This document shows positions 1 to 10,679 of a stretch of DNA of 64,000 nucleotides, in pieces. Within the stretch, counting starts at the first letter, position 1; each line of letters begins with the position of its first letter. The stretch is from Takakia lepidozioides (Eukaryota; Streptophyta; Takakiopsida; Takakiales; Takakiaceae): positions 84,672,756 through 84,736,755 of the forward strand of contig CM060731.1 of assembly GCA_030704615.1 (NCBI GenBank), in the 5' to 3' direction. The notes beneath the pieces are model-generated. The model made no database searches. It had not been told where the DNA came from and saw nothing but the letters and a program-made list of their open reading frames with translations. Both the position numbers and the translations under genes were made by a program.

Positions 1-25
1 CTAAGTCCCAGACAACCCTCTAACA
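1..25 (-). repeat. LTR terminal remnant (OTA gypsy family)
   Basis: The first 25 bases match the inner end of the LTRs at 19478-20437 and 28145-29235 (ending CTCTAACA on the plus strand, so TGTTAGAG in sense). They are followed by a pyrimidine run that is the minus-strand polypurine tract. The rest of this LTR lies outside the window. It is the 3' LTR of the element whose ORF3 follows. Confidence 0.8.
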
Positions 26-59
26 TTACCCCTCCCCCTCTCAAAAAACCGTGTCCTCA

Positions 60-1102
60 CGGTTTACTGTTTAGGATCAGCAAACTTTTGTGAGCAAACA
101 CCCTTTTGTCGGTGAGAGTCTCTTTAAGGGCTCTGTGTGCGAGCTCGAGCCCTGTCACTGGCTGATGGAGGCGATTGAACACCAAATGGAAATGTCTAAC
201 CCTCCTGTGGTTGATAACGAGGTAACCTCTCAGGCATAGGAGATCCCCGTCGTTTCTTCTCTGCCATCTGGAGTGCATAGTCCTCCACCATGTCAAAAGG
301 TTCCTCTGAAGAACCAGTAGTATCAGAATCATCTTCCCCCCTGAGATGTTTCGGTGGCCGAACTTTAAGTGGCTCCTTAGGAATCTTGTGTGGCATACAG
401 TGTTGGCCCACCATGTCTGGAAGCTTAAACTGTACCACTTGCTTTAATCGCTTGCAAACAAAATGAGTGAACTCCCTGAACTCCTTGGCCGTATAGGTAA
501 GAGGTGTGCCAATGACTTTGGAACAATGTAAGTATTTCCAGGCTTCATGTCCCTTATAGAAAATATCATCAGGGCCCAATTTCTCTTTGGCCAAGTTGTT
601 CCAAACCAAATTAAACCATGAACGAAGTTGGGAATCCTTCTGCATCATGACTTTCGCATCATACAGATACATATGGGGTGGAACTAAAAGTAAGACCCAA
701 TGATCCCCACTGGAATAACTCAGAAATCGTGATTGCATCTTCTGTTGCTCAATGTGATAACGCGCAATGAAACAAGCAGCATAGTAGAATCCACAACCCA
801 TGACAATACTAGATACTTCCTTGGTCTTGGTGTAGATATACCCATGAACAATATGGAAGGCAATTAATTCCTTCAACATGGTGTCTGCCTCAGACCAGTA
901 CATTGCATAATGATGATCCTCAATGGGTCGATTGTTCGGAAGAACCTTAGTCCGAGTTGCCACTGGCAACCAAATGCGCATGATCTGGTAATAATGTGCC
1001 AAAGACTATGGAGGACTGAATTCCTTCCAAGCCAAATCCATCACAATGGGAATTTGGTTGAAGGGCATAATCATAGACCGATTGTATTCCAGTGCAGCAG
1101 GA
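60..1102 (-). pseudogene. Retroelement ORF3, C-terminal fragment (copy Y)
   Basis: This is the C-terminal third of the large ORF found after pol in this retroelement family (compare 29274-33110). Recognisable stretches include the AHYYQIMRIWLP and QSRFLSYSSGDHWVL regions and the PERLPRYQP tail. A premature TAG near 196 removes the last ~50 residues, and the remaining tail is readable only in another frame (57-332). The 5' side is cut at about 1102 by the MULE-like transposon. The same ORF resumes at 16100, where the NPPRT codons flank the insertion. Function is unknown. It is a dead copy. Confidence 0.85.
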
Positions 1103-1150
1103 GTCCTAGGGAGGCTAGCTATTTCATGAGCATGAGTGGCATGAGCGGAG
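1103..1150. repeat. Target duplication and left TIR of MULE-like 1
   Basis: The target duplication gtcctagg occupies 1103-1110. The terminal repeat starts at 1111 and contains GCTATTTCATGAGC followed by iterated CATGAG/GGCATGAGC words. Near-identical termini occur at 16052-16091, 46004-46043 and 59910-59949. Left-type ends read GAGGYTAGC and right-type ends read GGGGGGCTGC before the shared core. Confidence 0.8.
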
Positions 1151-1600
1151 TAGCAAGACAATCGGTTTTCATGAGCAGAAGTACAAATTTTGGAAATAAA
1201 AAATATTAATAAACATTATTTTTAATGGAATGTGTCAGGAAAAAAAAAAAAAAAAACCAATATAATATTCATTGTTTGAAGTAAAAATTGTAGTTTTGAG
1301 AGTCGTGCTCATGATATTTCGTCTTCCGCTCATGCGCATTCTGAGCGATATCTGCAAAAATGGCGCCGAATTTCACGGTAATAGGTTCCGCAACCGGAGA
1401 AATCTGCGACGTATTTCGCGGTAATAGGTGTCTCCGGTGAAAAATGGTGCCAAATTTCGCGGCTATAGGTCCCAACATGGCAGGTATGTAAGCCCAAAAT
1501 TTGGAAATGTGGCGCCGAATTTCGGTACATGGTGCCGGGGATTGCACAGATGTTGGGCAGTTCTTGGGCCATGTAACTGGAGATTCGGCGCCATTTTTTC
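1151..1600. repeat. Subterminal GGCGCC-type repeats
   Basis: The stretch holds several diverged copies of 'aaaatggcgccgaatttc' and 'gcggtaataggt' words between the left terminus and the transposase gene. The reverse complement of much of it recurs at 59590-59940, the equivalent subterminal region of MULE-like 2, so it belongs to the transposon. A poly(A) run lies at about 1241-1256. No gene is seen. Confidence 0.65.
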
Positions 1601-3699
1601 AGACATCGGACTTGCGGTGCTCGACGAGACCTCCTCGGGCAACATCACGGGACCACAAGGGAGCGTGCGAATATTCTTGTCAGCTCGCCATGAATCCTCT
1701 TCTCCGCCAGGTGCCTCGTCAAGTCTTCGTCTCACTGGACGGGTGTGAACATCTCCTTCCAAGTGTTGGCCACTTCGAAGCAATGGCGTGTCCCGAAGGC
1801 CCTCTCGCAAGGCTACTGCCCACTTGCGAGGATTCTTCGATCTGGAGGCAGTCCGCATCAGCATTTCCTGCCTGTCCGGCCCCAAGCCCCACTGTTTCCT
1901 TTTCAAGAACTCGTTGTACCTGCATTGCTGCATCATTGACCTCAAAATGTCCTCCGTTGTGGCAGTGAGGATGTCCACCAGATGCGCCGCAGAGGAGGCA
2001 CTCCAGGAAGAATGTACTGATTCGGCCATGTTTGTTGTCGGCATGTCGGTGTCGGAGTCGAGACACATTTCCTGCACATCCACATGTTCAGGTTACAAGC
2101 AAATTACAAATAATGAGTAGCTAGCATAATATTCAACGGGACGCAAATTCGTCCAACTCACCTCCCGCATATAGTCGCCGAACAGGAGGAAACGATAATG
2201 CCACCATGCTAGCCAACTGACCATTGCTCCCTCGTCTGATTTCTTTACAGCACCTGACGTTGTCCACCAAGCCCGTATACATGCAAACTGTGTCTCTGCA
2301 TCATCCAAGGTGGGAGCACGCTTCCACGCAAGACACATGGAACGGTGCTCCTCTCTGAAATCTGGCGCCACGAGCCTGGTTGTGTAATGCGACAAGCTCT
2401 GCAGAAAATGGAACCCACAAGATCTCTCCTTGCTTTTCATCGGAACATTGTGGTCTTCCCCGTACACCCTTCGGATGGCAGCCCAATTTGCTTGTGCGTT
2501 GTCCGCCATGAAACCACGGAAATTGGGAGGGGGAAATCTTGCCCTGGCCATCTGTTCGTTTATTCCCTGCCAAAGAATCATCTCCGATTGTGTGTCCTCT
2601 CCTTTCATCTCACAAATAACAATTGTCATTAGCATCCTGCAGTGGGTGTCGTAGACATGTGCACCCATTGTCATCCACTGGTGATTTGTAATTCGCTTGA
2701 TATGGTCGAACATGACCCAACTGTTTGACAAGTCCCCACTCGTCATCCGGTGGACCAGTTCGACGCCGCTGCCAGACCCACACGTTGACATTTTGAATAC
2801 GAAACAACGATCTGCCTCAGTCCCTTGTCCTGGAAATCTACTTCCATGAATGTAGTCATATCCACATCGTCGCTTCACCTCTAGAATGGAGTGCATATCC
2901 GAGCCACGCCCAATTCTCTGTTTGCAAGAGACAATGTGGTTTCGGACATTCGGTGAATAGACGTGGAACACTGACTCCAGCAATGCCTCCATTTCCTTCT
3001 CATCGAGAGGAACTCTGTCGGAGCCGTCTTCCGACATAATTCTGGCCAATGCCATCTTATAAGCGGCCTGCAGCTGTATTTGTTTGGGTTTGGCACCAGG
3101 TCTCAACTTAACCTCCTCATGAACGAGCTGTTCTGCCTCGTGGGCAGCCTCCCGTGAGTTACCCCTCGTCAATTTGTGACAATGGGAACCAACGTGTATG
3201 CAAGCTCGTGTGAGGTCAGGGAAACGGTGCAACACATAGAACTGCTTGGCATTATAAACAGACATGCAATGTGGTGGTTCTTTGCAATGTGCACACTTAA
3301 ATGTGGAGTTTGGAACCTTCTCCTGAGCTCAAAATGGTTGATGAGTTGTGTCTGTCCAATCCGTCTCGTTCCTGTGACCTCTGGATTTAAAGTGGAAGCA
3401 AGTTGGGGAGAAACACCGCAACGCACCCGCACAAACAACGTAGCGCACCCGCACACCATTGAGCATCTTCATGCTAGTGGTTTTGGTGACGCACCAAGGA
3501 TGACCATCATGTTTCCTATCCATATCTATCAACATTCCGGACGCCCTTGAATAGTCCGTTCGAGGAGGGAACTCAAAGAAGATATTACCGTCGACGTCTG
3601 CGGGAAGGCATATAACGGATTTAATTGCGAACTTGTTGTAGTACAGGAATGCGGCCCCTGGCCTTTGCGCAATAACTGCCAACGGTATGCAGTCAGAAG
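1590..3699 (-). pseudogene. MULE-like transposase gene (copy 1)
   Basis: Reading down from 3699, a region with CAGALRCFSPTC (zinc-finger-like) is followed by CAHCKEPPHC and CIHVGSHCH cysteine/histidine clusters. A ~300-residue core then has FMADNAQANWAAIRRVYG and CGFHFLQSL, which resemble the second acidic and C..H blocks of MULE transposases. A GTGAGT donor (2161) and CAG acceptor (2072) define a 90-bp intron before a last exon beginning EMCLDSDTD. An in-frame TGA at 3329-3331 replaces CGA in copy 2 (57603-59383). The chromovirus interrupts the 5' side at 3705. The N-terminal exon appears deleted relative to copy 2. The family call is inference from motifs. Confidence 0.6.
2072..2161 (-). 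other. Predicted 90-bp intron in transposase gene
   Basis: On the minus strand the coding sequence ends DYMRE before a consensus GTGAGT donor at 2161. A pyrimidine-poor tract ends in TGTGCAG at 2072. Removing it joins two open segments of compatible phase. No transcript evidence is available. Confidence 0.5.
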
Positions 3700-3704
3700 G
3701 TATA

Positions 3705-4433
3705 TGTCGCGACCCTTTGCCTTGAGGGCAGGGGGGTCGGAACACATGAGGGACTGCCCCTGTGGTGGGGGCAGCGGCAGCGATAGGTATGGGGGGCTGA
3801 AGCACCCTTGAGTGCCCAAGGCACTCAAGGAGGCGGAGGCGCTCACTAGGTGGAGCCCCGCACACCGGGTTGCGGTGGGGGTGGCTCCACAAGGGGTGGT
3901 GGTAGCTTAGCGGGACTTAGTGGGGGTGGCATAGGACTCACCATGGGGGCGGAGACCTCGTGGTGGGAGTCGTGGGGAGTCTTGGGACTCATCACGGTCC
4001 ATAGGGGCCGTGGTGAGTGGGCCAAAGACTCACCGCGACTCATCACCGGGAGTCGAGGGTTTTCGTGGTGGTTCGCCATAAAATGGCATGGCTGGTTGTG
4101 AAACCCCTGCGGACAGCTACAGAAGTATATATAGGGAGTAGTAACCCCGAAACGGTGCAAGCCCGTTGGTGACCAAAAACTAGTGAGTAAGCGAGCGAGC
4201 CGGAAAGCGACCAAAGAGTGGGGAGCTGTTCCGGACTGCCAACTACCAAAGGGAATTCCCGCTGGTTCCAAATAGGTGGAGGGTTCTTTGGGAGAACAAA
4301 GGGGGACCGTTATGCCCCGGTGAGCAGCCGAAGCTCCAAGTTGGCCCGGCGGCCAGGTTGGGAGTCAGGCGCGCGCATCAAAGCGAGTAACCATGACTTG
4401 AGGGGGGAGCTTACCGAAGTGAGGTGCGCGACA
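3705..4433 (+). repeat. Chromovirus 5' LTR
   Basis: Begins TGTCGCGACC and ends GGTGCGCGACA, so the ends are an inverted repeat. The copy at 9949-10674 differs by a few substitutions and short indels. A TATA box lies at 4126-4133, about 300 bp before the LTR end, and probably marks the U3/R promoter. Confidence 0.95.
4126..4133 (+). promoter_or_regulatory. LTR TATA box
   Basis: TATATATA followed by GGGAGTAG, conserved in both LTRs (10367-10374 in the 3' copy), in the position expected for the U3 promoter. Confidence 0.6.
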
Positions 4434-4435
4434 CT

Positions 4436-4447
4436 TGGTATCAGAGC
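4436..4447 (+). promoter_or_regulatory. Primer-binding site (tRNA-iMet type)
   Basis: TGGTATCAGAGC starts two bases after the 5' LTR and is the standard complement of the 3' end of plant initiator methionine tRNA, used to prime minus-strand synthesis. Confidence 0.9.
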
Positions 4448-4488
4448 TTAGAGTTCAGTACGCGATTGTCCTTGGGATTGGCCTCATC

Positions 4489-5499
4489 ATGGGGTCGGGC
4501 AAGCCGAAGCAAAAGCGGAACGACCCAAAAGATGATGATCCCGGTGAGCCCGATGGGGGCGACGTGTCACCGAGGCGGCCGTTTGAGGAAGCGATGCATG
4601 TTTCCGAAAACGAGGCCGCTCAAGAGTGGGAGGAATCCGAGGAGTCGGAGCCCGAGGAATCCTTGAGAGCTCCGACAAACCAAGAGATGCCTCCCATGCC
4701 GGCAGCCTTTTGGGAAGGGTTGTTGGCGCAGTTTGGCGGGACGTTGAAAGACGTGTTGAAGGCGGCTAATGCCACTTCCACTAAGGCAAAGTTTAAGGTG
4801 AAGCCTAAGGAACCCGGCACCTTCGAGGGCGTCCGAAATCGGAAGGCACTCAACACCTGGCTCCTGGAGCTAGAGCAGTACTTCCGGGCGGCCAAGTTGA
4901 GTGACGAGGATCGGGTGGAAGTGGCTCCCACCTATTTGAGGGGCTATGCTCAACAATGGTGGCAGAAACGCCTTCACGACCGAGGTCCAAGCCCGGAAAC
5001 CTTGAACTGGAGTGGGTTCAAGGAATTGATGAAGAGACAGTTTGTGCCCCTCAACGCGTCCTGGCTTGCCCGGGACAAGATGAGGAATTTGAAGCAAACA
5101 GATGACATTCGGGGGTATGTCCAGGCTTTCAATGTGCTGTTGCTCGAAGTCGCGGACATGGCAGAACCAGAAATGGTCTTCAACTTTGTGGCGGGACTGG
5201 CCCCATGGGCCAGGCGGAAGTTGGAGGAGAAGCCACCCAAGACTTTGAACGAGGCAATTGAGAGGGCTGAATGTTTCTCGGATGTCCCTAGGGGTGAGAG
5301 ACAAGGCCGTACGGAGCTGAACCACAAGAAGACCCGGCGGGAAGGTGACTCCTCCCGACCGGAAAAGAAGTGGGATAGGCCACGCGGCGACAATGGCACG
5401 TGGAAATCAAAGGGAGGGCCTTCACACGTCAAGGCGGCACCCGGTGCTTCAAAGAAAAGCGGGTGGAGCGACTTATGGCGGACAGAAGGCGACCTTTGA
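4489..5499 (+). CDS. gag: Chromovirus Gag (capsid part)
   Basis: The first sensible start, MGSGKPKQKRND, follows the primer-binding site by about 40 bases. It gives a charged N-terminus (about 1-75), then a retrotransposon gag capsid domain with FEGVRNRKALNTWLLELEQYF, YLRGYAQQWW and FKELMKRQFVP. That is the usual plant chromovirus capsid signature. The frame runs out at 5499, and the zinc knuckle continues in the next frame (from about 5345), so a frameshift separates capsid from nucleocapsid in this copy. Gag packages element RNA in cytoplasmic virus-like particles. Confidence 0.85.
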   Translation: MGSGKPKQKRNDPKDDDPGEPDGGDVSPRRPFEEAMHVSENEAAQEWEESEESEPEESLRAPTNQEMPPMPAAFWEGLLAQFGGTLKDVLKAANATSTKAKFKVKPKEPGTFEGVRNRKALNTWLLELEQYFRAAKLSDEDRVEVAPTYLRGYAQQWWQKRLHDRGPSPETLNWSGFKELMKRQFVPLNASWLARDKMRNLKQTDDIRGYVQAFNVLLLEVADMAEPEMVFNFVAGLAPWARRKLEEKPPKTLNEAIERAECFSDVPRGERQGRTELNHKKTRREGDSSRPEKKWDRPRGDNGTWKSKGGPSHVKAAPGASKKSGWSDLWRTEGDL

Positions 5500-6178
5500 T
5501 GGAGTGTGTTTCAATTGCGGGGAGCCCGGGCACATGGCCAAGAAGTGCACGAAGCCCCGGCAATTGAACATGACTCGGGCGACCACGGAGCTGTCGGAAG
5601 ATACCATCAGTCGCTTGGTGGAAGCGGTGGTCGCCAGGACTTGCAAGGTAGGCAAATTTTCTTGTGAGTTGTATCAGGAAACTGGCGCCTTACGAAAAGG
5701 GAGTCAGTTATTGTTCGTGGATGGGATAATATCCGGAACTAATGTGTCGTTGTTGGTGGACACAGGAGCGTCGCACTCCTTCATGACACCGGCAACGGCA
5801 CAAAAGCTGGGACTCCCGACAAGTGACGTGGGGGCCTCTATTGAGGTGCGTTCTGCCAAAGGAGAACCACAGTTGGCGACAAGGTTGGCGTTTGATGTTC
5901 CTCTTCAACTGGGGAGTTGGGAGGGACGTGAGAACTTCACCATCTGCGAGATCGATGGAGTGGATCTCATTTTGGGGATGACCTTTTTGAGCAAATCCGG
6001 AGCGGTCATAGATGGCCGCAAGAGAGTAGTCACGCTGCCATGTGGGAATGGTGGCGAGGTCTTACGAGTGTCGGAAACGCCCAAATCCGTGGGAGGGCGA
6101 ATAAACCTTCTGTCAGCAAGGGAGTGGGCCGTGGAGGAGGCACACAACCCCAGTTTTTGCTTTACATTAGAGAAGTGA
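5345..6178 (+). CDS. Chromovirus nucleocapsid and aspartic protease
   Basis: The frame +1 to Gag carries one CCHC zinc knuckle ([14 protein letters not shown], from about 5507) and then a retropepsin-type protease with [12 protein letters not shown] near 5752 and the second signature DLILGMTFL near 5965. The catalytic Asp is in DTGA. The start given is the first Met of the open frame and is not a biological start. The natural product is part of the Gag-Pol polyprotein. A second frameshift between 6040 and 6178 separates it from RT. Confidence 0.85.
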   Translation: MTPPDRKRSGIGHAATMARGNQREGLHTSRRHPVLQRKAGGATYGGQKATFDGVCFNCGEPGHMAKKCTKPRQLNMTRATTELSEDTISRLVEAVVARTCKVGKFSCELYQETGALRKGSQLLFVDGIISGTNVSLLVDTGASHSFMTPATAQKLGLPTSDVGASIEVRSAKGEPQLATRLAFDVPLQLGSWEGRENFTICEIDGVDLILGMTFLSKSGAVIDGRKRVVTLPCGNGGEVLRVSETPKSVGGRINLLSAREWAVEEAHNPSFCFTLEK

Positions 6179-7344
6179 AGGGAGAAGGCGATGGGGAGCC
6201 GAGCCCAGATTGGATCAAGGGGATTTTGGAGAAATACCAGGATGTGATGCCGGAGGATTTACCAAGCGGCTTGCCACCGCGAAGAGGAGTTGACCACAAG
6301 ATTGAGGTGATACCGGGATCGGAACCGCCTGCCAAGGCACCCTACCGGTTGAGCCACAGGGAGTTGGTCGAGCTGAAGACTCAGCTCAAGGATCTAATGT
6401 CAAAGGGGTACATCCGGCCGAGTAAGTCACCTTACGGAGCCCCGGTGCTATTCGCAGACAAGAAGGATGGGACGCTGCGGATGTGTGTCGATTACAGGGC
6501 TCTGAATAAGGTGACTATCAAAAACCGGTACCCTTTGCCAAGGATCGACGACCTCTTTGATCGGTTGGCAGGAGCGAAGTATTTCAGCCGGATCGACTTG
6601 CGCTCCGGCTATCATCAAATTCGGGTGGCGGAAGGAGATGAGGAGAAGACCGCGTGCAGGACAAGGTATGGTTCATATGAGTTCTTGGTGATGCCTTTTG
6701 GGCTCACCAATGCACCAGCGACATTTAGCACGCTGATGAACAGCCTTTTTCAGGAGTGGTTGGATGACTTTGTGATCGTGTACATCGACGACATCTTGGT
6801 GTACTCGAAAACAAAGGAGGAGCACCTGGAGCACCTCAAAAGGGTGTTCCAAAAATTGCGAGAAGGGAAGCTGTATGCCAAAGCTTCAAAGTGCGAATTC
6901 GGGGTCACGAAAGTGGAGTTCTTGGGGCATGTGATTACACAGGATGGGATCAAAATGGATGACAGAAAGGTGAGGGCGATCTTGGACTGGGAGCCTCCGA
7001 CTTCGGTCCCGGGAGTGCGATCCTTCCTAGGACTCGCCTCCTATTACCGGAAGTATGTGAGAAATTTTGCCAAGATCGCGGGGCCGCTGTCGGACCTTCT
7101 GTGTAAATCCAAAGTCTGGGTATGGAACACATTTTGTGGCCAAGCTTTTGCTGAATTGAAGCAGCGGATGGCGGAAGCTCCAGTCTTGAAAATCCCGGAG
7201 TTCGATCGTCCATTTGAGATTCATACAGATGCGTCGGACTTCGCGATTGGGGGTGTACTTATGCAAGATGGACGTCCAGTGGCTTACGAAAGTAAGAAAC
7301 TGAATGAAGTGGAGCGACGGTGGCCGACGCACGAAAAAAGATGA
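6040..7344 (+). CDS. pol: Chromovirus reverse transcriptase
   Basis: The RT region is well preserved: [50 protein letters not shown] and the catalytic YIDDILVYS at about 6781-6807. The connection and start of RNase H follow ([13 protein letters not shown], about 7222). The true N-terminus lies in the fused polyprotein. The frame closes at 7344 because bases are missing in an A-run at 7331-7337 just after WPTHEK, and RNase H continues in another frame. Confidence 0.9.
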   Translation: MWEWWRGLTSVGNAQIRGRANKPSVSKGVGRGGGTQPQFLLYIREVKGEGDGEPSPDWIKGILEKYQDVMPEDLPSGLPPRRGVDHKIEVIPGSEPPAKAPYRLSHRELVELKTQLKDLMSKGYIRPSKSPYGAPVLFADKKDGTLRMCVDYRALNKVTIKNRYPLPRIDDLFDRLAGAKYFSRIDLRSGYHQIRVAEGDEEKTACRTRYGSYEFLVMPFGLTNAPATFSTLMNSLFQEWLDDFVIVYIDDILVYSKTKEEHLEHLKRVFQKLREGKLYAKASKCEFGVTKVEFLGHVITQDGIKMDDRKVRAILDWEPPTSVPGVRSFLGLASYYRKYVRNFAKIAGPLSDLLCKSKVWVWNTFCGQAFAELKQRMAEAPVLKIPEFDRPFEIHTDASDFAIGGVLMQDGRPVAYESKKLNEVERRWPTHEKR

Positions 7345-7649
7345 AGGCGGTGGTGCATTGCCTTGAGCTTTGGCGCCACTATGTTGGTTCCAACCCAGTG
7401 AAGGTGTTCACGGACAATGTCACGGTGAAGTATTTTGCCACGCAGCCCAAGTTGTCCCCAAAACAACTTAGGTGGCAAGATACTTTGGCGGTGTTCGACG
7501 TGGATATCCAGTACAAACCGGGACGGGACAATGTGGTGGCCGATGCTTTAAGTAGAAAGCAGCAGCTCCTGTTGGTGTACAGGGCGAGACGGCGCTCCAA
7601 AGGAAGATCCGGAAGGCTTGCCGGAAGGATGAGCTGGCGAAGTCCGTGA
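7338..7649 (+). CDS. Chromovirus RNase H, frameshifted remainder
   Basis: Continues RNase H out of frame with [32 protein letters not shown], then [17 protein letters not shown] and [10 protein letters not shown], which closes the RNase H region in Ty3/gypsy elements. RNase H degrades the RNA of the RNA-DNA hybrid. The frame ends at 7649 in the RNase H-integrase linker. Confidence 0.8.
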   Translation, partial: KMKAVVHCLELWRHYVGSNPVKVFTDNVTVKYFATQPKLSPKQLRWQDTLAVFDVDIQYKPGRDNVVADALSRKQQLLLVYRARRRSKGRSGRLAGRMSWRSP

Positions 7650-7656
7650 TGCAGAC

Positions 7657-9045
7657 TTGAGGATGGGGGTTAAATCGCAGTTCCACTTGCAAAATGGACT
7701 GCTCCGGTATAAGCAAAAACGTCTCTACGTGCCAAAGGGAGGGATCAGAGATAGCCTCTTGAGAGAATGCCATGATAGCCCGCTTGCGGGCCACGGCGGA
7801 GCCAAGCGCACTGCGGCACTCTTGAAGAAAGAGTATTTCTGGCCCAAACTGAGGGAGGAGGCAGAGGAGTATGTCAAGACATGCACCACATGCCAACAAA
7901 ACCGGAGCGAGTACAAAAAGCAAGCGGGGCTGTTACAACCCTTGCCGATTCCAGAGGGGACTTGGGAAAGCGTCTCGATGGATTTCATGACTGCTATGCC
8001 GCTGTCAAAAGGATTCGATGCAATCATGGTGGTGGTGGATAGGTTCAGTAAAATGGGCCATTTCATCCCCACCAAGGAGACGACAACGGCGCAGGAGACA
8101 GTGCGACTTTACTTCGCCCACGTCTTAAAGCATCATGGAGTCCCGAAGGATATTGTCTCGGACCGCGATCCAAAGTTTACGAGTAAATTTTGGAGGGCAC
8201 TTTGGAAGAAGATGGGGACGAGGCTGAAGATGAGCACCGCCTTCCGACCTACGACCGACGGCCAAACAGAAAGAGTGAATTCCGTAGTGAAGCAGATCTT
8301 GCGGAATTACGTGTCGGCAGACCAAACAGACTGGGTGGAACACTTAGACGCGGCAGAGTTCTGTTATAATAACACAGAACACTCCGCAACGGGAGTTTCC
8401 CCTTTCGTATTGGTCTATGGAAAAGCACCTCTGGTGCCGACAAGTTGGGCCGCCCAGGACGTTGAGGAACCGGCAGTAGCGGCGGTACTGGAAGAACGCG
8501 AGCGTTTGTTGAAGCTCGCAAAGTACAACATTGCCAAAGCTAGGAAACGGTATGAAAGGCAGGCGAATCGGAAGCGGAGGGAAGTGAAGTTTGAGGCAGG
8601 CACAGAGGTCTGGTTGAACATCAAGAATTTCCGACTACCTCCGGAAGTGAGTCCGAAGTTCGTACCTCCGTATGCGGGACCCTTTCGCATTCGGAAGGTT
8701 ATGAATGAGGATGTGTATGAATTGGAGCTGCCGGCAAACAGCAAGGTGCACCCAGTATTCCATGTCTCCCTTTTGAAGCCTTACTTCAAAGATGAAGCGC
8801 GTCCGAATCGGCATCAAGTGTTGCGTCCGCCACCTATGCTGTTGGATCATGAAAATGAACCTGAGTACGAGGTGGAGGCAATACTTAAGTCGAGGAGGTT
8901 CAGGAACCGAGAAACGGAGTATCTCGTCAAATGGAAGGGCTATCATCATGTGGAGGCATCTTGGGTGCGTGCCTCAGAAATGGGAAACGCATCCGAGGCG
9001 GTTGCAGCTTTCGAAGGGCGACCTCAAAAGCGGAAGAAGCGTTGA
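7657..9045 (+). CDS. Chromovirus integrase with C-terminal chromodomain
   Basis: The zinc-binding HHCC region reads HDSPLAGHGGAKRTAALL with CTTCQQN. The catalytic core shows MDFMTAMP, SDRDPKFTSKFW and TDGQTERVNSVVKQ (D, D, E). Then come the GPY-like segment (KFVPPYAGPFRI, VHPVFHVSLLKPY) and a chromodomain at about 8868-9010 (YEVEAILKSRR, LVKWKGYHHVEASWV). The last ~460 residues are open, ending in a basic tail. Integrase inserts the cDNA, and chromodomains of this family are known to bind chromatin marks and bias insertion. The lack of full aromatic-cage assessment leaves histone specificity open. Confidence 0.9.
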   Translation: MRMGVKSQFHLQNGLLRYKQKRLYVPKGGIRDSLLRECHDSPLAGHGGAKRTAALLKKEYFWPKLREEAEEYVKTCTTCQQNRSEYKKQAGLLQPLPIPEGTWESVSMDFMTAMPLSKGFDAIMVVVDRFSKMGHFIPTKETTTAQETVRLYFAHVLKHHGVPKDIVSDRDPKFTSKFWRALWKKMGTRLKMSTAFRPTTDGQTERVNSVVKQILRNYVSADQTDWVEHLDAAEFCYNNTEHSATGVSPFVLVYGKAPLVPTSWAAQDVEEPAVAAVLEERERLLKLAKYNIAKARKRYERQANRKRREVKFEAGTEVWLNIKNFRLPPEVSPKFVPPYAGPFRIRKVMNEDVYELELPANSKVHPVFHVSLLKPYFKDEARPNRHQVLRPPPMLLDHENEPEYEVEAILKSRRFRNRETEYLVKWKGYHHVEASWVRASEMGNASEAVAAFEGRPQKRKKR

Positions 9046-9948
9046 TGGGGACATCAACCTTGGAGCGTGGGGGAGGAAATGCATGCTTAGCCCGGTTTAG
9101 CTAGCTTAGGAATCCGATTGCAAAAACTTGTATTGTACAAAACGTGCTATAAATGAAATGGATTCCAAATGTTGTGCGTCCTATTTTGTTTGGAATGGTG
9201 ATGCATGGTATGGTTGGCTAGTGTGTAGAATGCATGCTAGCTTATAAAAGTGGGAGAGGTAAATTGGGTTAATCGTGTGTTTGCGTAGTGCCGAAATCGG
9301 GTGACCCCCATCCAAGGGGCAAGGAAACTTGCGCCTTCTTTGGGAGTTCACGTGCTAGTGCGCACCTGGCGCGTGCGCGTACTATAACTGCGCTACCGAG
9401 GGGGTTGCCTTGTAGTGCGGGCTAACGCGGAAGCTACGTGCTTCCGTTCACGTACTATAATCGTGTAGCCTCGGGACGAAGTCGTAGTGCGGCTTCGGCG
9501 TGTTCCCGTACCTCAGGCCAGCATTCCAAGGCGGACCCAATTGTAGTGATTGGGGCGCACGGTTGTTCAAGGTTATCTTCCTAGTCAAAGAGGGTTCCAG
9601 GTGAACCCTTGCTCAAGGTGATGCCAAAGCGGCATCATGAGCGATCGCAAGCAATGTTGTTGCAGTAAGGCGATTCGATCCTCGGGGAGGATCGTTCCTT
9701 GGCCTTGAAGTAGGCCAAGAAGAGTGCACTGGGAGGAGCTGGAGAGGCTCCACCCTTGGCCGGGACTTGGAGGAAGTCGGCCGAACTAGCTAGTGGAGAG
9801 TAGAGTCAAGTGTGGGGTTTGGTTCTTTGCCATGGGACGCCATGGTACGGAAACAAACTCCTTGATGTGGGACGCCACAACTTGGATGTTCGTTTCTACA
9901 AAATGGACAAGTCGATGAGGACATCGACTCCCTGTTGGTAGGGGTGTG
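9046..9948. other. Chromovirus 3' untranslated region
   Basis: About 900 bases between the integrase stop and the 3' LTR with no convincing reading frame. It has a GC-rich middle containing 'cgtactataa' and 'gtagtgcgg' words repeated two or three times (9370-9500). A G-rich stretch (GGTAGGGGTG) immediately before the LTR may act as polypurine tract, though it is poor. Confidence 0.6.
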
Positions 9949-10674
9949 TGTCGCGGCCCTTTGCCTTGAGGGCAGGGGGTCGGGACACATGAGGGGCTGC
10001 CCCTGTGGTGGGGGCAGCGGCAGCGATAGGTATGGGGGCTGAAGCACCCTTGAGTGCCCAAGGCACTCAAGGAGGCGGAGGCGCTCACTAGGTGGAGCCC
10101 CGCACACCGGGTTGCGGTGGGGGTGGCTCCACAAGGGGTGGTGGTAGCTTAGCGGGACTTAGTGGGGGTGGCATAGGACTCACCATGGGGGCGGAGACCT
10201 CGTGGTGGGAGTCGTGGGGAGTCTTGGGACTCATCACGGTCCATAGGGGCCGTGGTGAGTGGGCCAAGACTCACCGCGACTCATCACCGGGAGTCGAGGG
10301 TTTTCGTGGTGGTTCGCCATAAAATGGCATGGCTGGTTGTGAAACCCCCGCGGACAGCTACAGAAGTATATATAGGGAGTAGTAACCCCGAAACGGTGCA
10401 AGCCCGTTGGTGACCAAAAACTAGTGAGTAAGCGAGCGAGCCGGAAAGCGACCAAAGAGTGGGGAGCTGTTCCGGACTGCCAACTACCAAAGGGAATTCC
10501 CGCTGGTTCCAACTAGGTGGAGGGTTCTTTGGGAGAACAAAGGGGGACCGTTATGCCCCGGTGAGCAGCCGAAGCTCCAAGTTGGCCCGGCGGCCAGGTT
10601 GGGAGTCAGGCGCGCGCATCAAAGCGAGTAACTATGACTTGAGGGGGGAGCTTACCGAAGTGAGGTGCGCGACA
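9949..10674 (+). repeat. Chromovirus 3' LTR
   Basis: Near-identical to 3705-4433, with TGTCGCGG start and GCGCGACA end, followed by the GTATA duplication at 10675-10679. Confidence 0.95.
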
Positions 10675-10679
10675 GTATA

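Larger units (their letters stand above)
3700..10679 (+). mobile_element. Ty3/gypsy chromovirus, complete, TSD GTATA
   Basis: A complete LTR retrotransposon: 5-bp duplication GTATA at 3700-3704 and 10675-10679, two near-identical LTRs (729 and 726 bp) with TGTCGCG...CGCGACA ends, an initiator-Met tRNA type primer-binding site, and a gag-protease-RT-RNase H-integrase-chromodomain order on the plus strand. The C-terminal chromodomain assigns it to the chromoviruses. LTRs differ at few positions, so insertion is recent relative to its host transposon. The reading frame is broken several times, so this copy is not autonomous as it stands. Confidence 0.95.

Noticed and set aside
3846-4271. Minus-strand and plus-strand frames in the chromovirus LTR (also 10092-10512).
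   Set aside because: Entirely inside LTRs, GC-rich and overlapping on both strands. No coding signature.
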